Below are positions 5,813 through 7,865 of a stretch of DNA of 7,865 nt, piece by piece. The stretch is from Clostridiales bacterium. Its GTDB lineage: Bacteria > Bacillota > Clostridia > Christensenellales > CAG-138. The translations under genes and the position numbers were made by a program. The DNA lies in contig SFNQ01000046.1 in the NCBI GenBank assembly GCA_004554165.1, forward strand, positions 1-7,865, given 5' to 3'. A model generated the notes under the pieces. It ran no database searches. It saw only the letters and a program-made list of their open reading frames with translations, and was not told the DNA's origin. How positions within the stretch are numbered: the first letter of the stretch is position 1; each line of letters opens with the position of its first letter.

Positions 5813-6819
5813 TCCTCTTCGGGCAAAGCGGCGACAGAATCCGCTATGATCTGTGCAACATTCCCCCGAATCAGCCGCTCCGCCTGCAAAATCGCATGAC
5901 AAAACGCCTTGACATTGGAACTGCCGTGCGCCTTGATCACGCCGCCGCGCACGCCAAGCAGCGGCGCGCCGCCCGCTTCGGTATAGTCCAGTGAGCGCTT
6001 GAGCGCGCGAAACGCGGGCTTTGCAAGGGCTGCGCCGATCTTGGTGCGCACTGAGGAGAAAAGCGCGTCTTTGAGCAGCGACATCATGACGGAAGCAGTG
6101 CCTTCGATGGATTTGAGCAGCACGTTCCCGTCAAAGCCGTCTGCCACGACTACGTCGAAATCGCCGGAAAGCGTTTCGCGCGCCTCGCAGTTGCCGGCAA
6201 AGTTCACGGGCGTGTTTTTCAGCAGCGGATAGACGGCTTTGGTCAGCTCGTTGCCCTTTTCCGCCTCTGCACCGTTGTTCAGAAGGCCAATCCGTGGATT
6301 TTTCACGCCCACAACCTTTTCCATATAGGCCGCGCCCATCAGCGCAAACTGCTGCAAATACTGCGGCTTGCAGTCGGTGTTCGCACCGCTGTCCAGCAGC
6401 AGTACATGGCCGCCGGTCTTCGTCGGCAGCACAGGCGCCAGCGCCGGGCGTTTTACGCCGTCGATCCGCTTGATGATCAGCGTCGCGCCGGTCAGGAGCG
6501 CGCCGGTATTGCCAGCGGAAACAATGCAGTCCGCCTCGCCCGCGGCGACGCTGTTGAGCGCGCGCACCAGCGAGGAATCCTTTTTTTGGCGGATGGCCTG
6601 CGTAGGCGACTCATCGCAGCCGATACGCTGGCCTGCCGCAACCAGCTCCACGCGGTCCGAAGCAAGCCCAAACCGGGCTGTCAGGCTCTGGAGCGCGCGC
6701 TCCTCTCCGAAAAGGACCAGCGAAGCGTCCTGTCCGAGCTTTGAGAGCGCCATGGCGCATCCTTCCACCACCGCATCGGGCGCGTTGTCGCCGCCCATTA
6801 CGTCAATCGCAATTTTCAT
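5809..6819 (-). CDS. plsX: Phosphate acyltransferase PlsX
   Basis: PlsX, a peripheral membrane enzyme, converts acyl-ACP and phosphate to acyl-phosphate, the donor used by PlsY for the first acylation of glycerol-3-phosphate in phospholipid synthesis. The 336-residue protein starts with the family hallmark MKIAIDVMGGDNAP (1-14) and shows SAGNTGALL (101-109), RPALAPVLPT (124-133), LLDSGANTDCKP (141-152), GLLNNGAEAEKGNEL (178-192), ADGFDGNVLLK (226-236) and the C-terminal GAPLLGVRGGVIKAHGSS (284-301). Length is normal. The start at 6819 is chosen because it gives the family N-terminus and has a strong GGGAGGTGG site (6829-6837). The frame is open further upstream to 6879, but that stretch is unconserved and would begin upstream of the gene's own -10 box. 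No FapR gene or recognisable FapR operator is present. The stop codon is embedded in the acpP promoter. Confidence 0.97.
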   Translation of the reverse strand: MKIAIDVMGGDNAPDAVVEGCAMALSKLGQDASLVLFGEERALQSLTARFGLASDRVELVAAGQRIGCDESPTQAIRQKKDSSLVRALNSVAAGEADCIVSAGNTGALLTGATLIIKRIDGVKRPALAPVLPTKTGGHVLLLDSGANTDCKPQYLQQFALMGAAYMEKVVGVKNPRIGLLNNGAEAEKGNELTKAVYPLLKNTPVNFAGNCEARETLSGDFDVVVADGFDGNVLLKSIEGTASVMMSLLKDALFSSVRTKIGAALAKPAFRALKRSLDYTEAGGAPLLGVRGGVIKAHGSSNVKAFCHAILQAERLIRGNVAQIIADSVAALPEED

Positions 6820-6846
6820 TGGGTGTATCCACCTCCCATGCGTGTC

Positions 6847-6875
6847 AGTATAGCGAATGTTGCGGAATTTTGCAA
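6847..6875 (-). promoter_or_regulatory. Sigma-A type promoter of plsX
   Basis: On the minus strand TTGCAA (6875-6870; 4 of 6 consensus bases) and TATACT (6852-6847; 5 of 6) are 17 bases apart. Predicted initiation near 6840 leaves a leader of roughly 20 bases that holds little more than the plsX ribosome site. The -35 box begins 2 bases after the T-tract of the upstream terminator, so plsX is restarted right after transcription of DUF177-rpmF is stopped. Confidence 0.7.
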
Positions 6876-6877
6876 AC

Positions 6878-6912
6878 AAAAAGAGTTCCTGACCAGATCT
6901 GGTTTGGAACCC
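6878..6912 (-). terminator. Intrinsic terminator after rpmF
   Basis: Minus strand: GGGTTCC (6912-6906) pairs with GGAACTC (6889-6883; one G-T wobble). Inside, across a 2x2 internal loop, lies the 12-base palindrome ACCAGATCTGGT (6903-6892), which adds four more base pairs around a GATC loop. Five T residues follow (6882-6878), then GTTTG. Four A residues precede the stem and can extend it against the T-tract. On the plus strand the hairpin is followed by TTTT, so it could work weakly in the other direction, although no plus-strand gene is seen to use it. Confidence 0.85.
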
Positions 6913-6951
6913 TTTTGTCTGAAGCGTTCAAAGCCCGGCGTGTTTCACGGC

Positions 6952-7152
6952 TCAGTTGGCCTTGCTTTCCTTTGCATCCATGTCGATGACCTGCTTGCCA
7001 TCATAATACCCGCACTTCTTGCATACGGTATGCGAAGTTTTCAGCTCGTGGCACTGCGGACATTCCGTCAGGTTGGGCTGCTCCAGCTTGAAGTTGCTCG
7101 CTCTGCGAGAATCCCTCTTCGCCTTGGATGTTTTTCTCTTGGGTACTGCCAT
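6952..7152 (-). CDS. rpmF: 50S ribosomal protein L32
   Basis: L32 is a small basic protein of the large ribosomal subunit. The 66-residue product begins MAVPKRKTSKAKRDSRRA, the signature L32 N-terminus with its basic rRNA-binding stretch, followed by a zinc ribbon with CPQC (31-34) and CKKC (44-47). All four cysteines are present, so this is the zinc-binding (C+) form. It is preceded by an almost perfect Shine-Dalgarno site, AAGGAGGTG (7158-7166), 5 bases from the ATG, fitting high expression. Only 20 bases separate it from DUF177, and both are read from the promoter at 7710-7738. A strong terminator follows. The yceD-rpmF-plsX order is shared with E. coli and many Bacillota. Confidence 0.98.
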   Translation of the reverse strand: MAVPKRKTSKAKRDSRRASNFKLEQPNLTECPQCHELKTSHTVCKKCGYYDGKQVIDMDAKESKAN

Positions 7153-7172
7153 GATTACACCTCCTTAATCCA

Positions 7173-7676
7173 TTAATCCTCAAAGTTTAATTCTGAGAGC
7201 GCCGCAAAGGGGCCCTCGGGTTTTGCCTGCTCACACATGCAGGAACCGTGGTTGCGGTTGATCCCGCAGACCGGACACAGGCCTCTGCAATCCTCACGGC
7301 AGACGCTGATGAGCGGTAGCTGTAAATACAGATTGTCCATCACGGCCGTGTCGAGTGAGAGCCGGTCGCCCTCAAAGGGGTAGCACTCTCCGTTGTCCTC
7401 CCATTCGGAAGCCTTGATAAAACGCTCTGTGAAGGAGAACCGCAGCGGCTCGCGAAAGGACTCCGCGCAGCGCGCACAGACGGACAGCAGAACGGTTTCG
7501 ACGGTTCCGCCGACAGAAAAGGCCTTGCCGTCGAACGAAAACTGCCCCGATACATGCAGCGGAGCCGCAAACACAAGCGAACGACCGCCGTACTGCTGTA
7601 CACCGATCGTCTGGGACAGATCGAACGAGAAACTCTCGCCGACGCGCCGCAATGCGCTTGCAACCTGCAGTTCCAT
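7173..7676 (-). CDS. DUF177 / YceD family protein (YlbN-like)
   Basis: This is a member of the DUF177 family (E. coli YceD, Bacillus YlbN), which is found next to rpmF in very many bacteria. YceD-type proteins have been linked to 23S rRNA accumulation and large-subunit assembly, but the exact activity is not visible from sequence. The 167-residue product shows the family layout: a beta-rich N-terminal half, a first cysteine pair CARC (67-70), the segment DNLYLQLPLISVC, and a cysteine-rich C-terminus with CREDCRGLCPVCGINRN (126-142) and CMC (146-148), probably metal binding. The start at 7676 has a GGGGAG ribosome site (7683-7688) 6 bases away. It is the first gene of the DUF177-rpmF unit, with a predicted leader of about 27 bases. 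No signal peptide or membrane segment is seen, so it is cytoplasmic. Confidence 0.93.
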   Translation of the reverse strand: MELQVASALRRVGESFSFDLSQTIGVQQYGGRSLVFAAPLHVSGQFSFDGKAFSVGGTVETVLLSVCARCAESFREPLRFSFTERFIKASEWEDNGECYPFEGDRLSLDTAVMDNLYLQLPLISVCREDCRGLCPVCGINRNHGSCMCEQAKPEGPFAALSELNFED

Positions 7677-7709
7677 GTCATACTCCCCGATTAAAGATGA
7701 CCATCGATT

Positions 7710-7738
7710 ATTTTACCGATTGGCCGGGCGTTTGTCAA
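7710..7738 (-). promoter_or_regulatory. Sigma-A type promoter of the DUF177-rpmF unit
   Basis: On the minus strand TTGACA (7738-7733, perfect -35) and TAAAAT (7715-7710, 5 of 6) are 17 bases apart. The predicted transcription start is near 7703, about 27 bases before the DUF177 ATG. This is a strong constitutive-type promoter, as expected for a ribosomal protein unit. Confidence 0.82.
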
Positions 7739-7753
7739 CATGATTCTTTGCAT

Positions 7754-7782
7754 TTGCCCGATTATTCCTGTAGGATTACAAT
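7754..7782 (+). promoter_or_regulatory. Possible divergent sigma-A type promoter
   Basis: On the plus strand TTGCCC (7754-7759, 4 of 6) and TACAAT (7777-7782, 5 of 6) are 17 bases apart. The -35 boxes of this and the DUF177 promoter are 15 bases apart, back to back. It would start transcription near 7789, upstream of purine-rich ribosome-site-like sequence. It is weaker than the minus-strand promoters and could be chance. Confidence 0.45.
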
Positions 7783-7820
7783 ACATCTTGGACAGAGGGG
7801 GGAGAAAAAGGGAGAAGGAT

Positions 7821-7865
7821 TTGCACAGATCGGTTATGGTAGGTTTGTCAGAAAACAAAGACCGA
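7821..7865 (+). CDS. Possible start of a divergent gene, cut by the window end
   Basis: From the TTG at 7821 the frame stays open to the window edge and reads MHRSVMVGLSENKDR (with initiator Met). AGGGAG (7809-7814) lies 6 bases ahead and the promoter-like pair at 7754-7782 lies upstream. An in-frame ATG at 7836 is an alternative start but has a poorer ribosome site. The frame is also open back to an ATG at 7740, which overlaps the promoters and is unlikely. Only about 15 codons are visible and I do not recognise the protein, so this may not be a gene at all. Confidence 0.3.
   Translation, partial: MHRSVMVGLSENKDR

Noticed and set aside
6820..6879. Upstream extension of plsX (20 extra codons)
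   Set aside because: It would begin upstream of the predicted plsX -10 box, lacks conservation, and the MKIAIDVMGGD start has a strong ribosome site.
6941..6949. TGTTTCACG, matching the left half of a parS site (TGTTTCACGTGAAACA)
   Set aside because: The second half (GCTCAGT) does not match, so it is a half-site by chance despite smc being nearby.

Overview
This window is a conserved housekeeping cluster read entirely on the minus strand (right to left): DUF177/YceD - rpmF - plsX - acpP - rnc - smc - ftsY. It covers ribosome assembly, phospholipid/fatty-acid supply, RNA processing, chromosome organisation and SRP-dependent membrane targeting. The gene content and order, the strong purine-rich Shine-Dalgarno sites, a TTG start, sigma-A type promoters and a short FtsY without an acidic A domain point to a fairly GC-rich member of the Bacillota, most likely class Clostridia. 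No closer placement can be made from the window alone.

Right end (7677-7865): a sigma-A type promoter (TTGACA-17-TAAAAT) drives DUF177-rpmF. Back to back with it lies a weaker plus-strand promoter-like sequence, followed by what may be the first codons of a divergent gene running off the window. Middle (5463-7676): DUF177 and rpmF end at an intrinsic terminator (6878-6912). plsX then has its own promoter (TTGCAA-17-TATACT). acpP has a further promoter whose -35 box overlaps the plsX stop codon and whose hexamers and spacing are identical to those of the first promoter. A second intrinsic terminator (5463-5488) follows acpP and lies only 8 bases before the rnc Shine-Dalgarno site. Left-centre (245-5441): rnc, smc and ftsY are tightly coupled, with gaps of 7 and 3 bases and ribosome sites inside the preceding genes. 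No promoter is visible for them, so they probably depend on read-through of the acpP terminator.

Left end (1-244): no gene is visible. It holds a striking 120-base, about 82% GC element whose inverted repeats fold into a four-way junction (cloverleaf), then an AT-richer stretch ending in a Shine-Dalgarno-like site that suggests another minus-strand gene just outside the window.

Functionally, PlsX uses acyl-ACP (AcpP is the carrier) to start phospholipid synthesis, SMC and RNase III handle chromosome and RNA, and FtsY receives SRP-ribosome complexes at the membrane. The genes are individually ordinary. The points of interest are the segmentation of the cluster into independently promoted and terminated units, and the cloverleaf element after ftsY. 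I see no CRISPR array, transposase, tRNA, rRNA or novel defence system.
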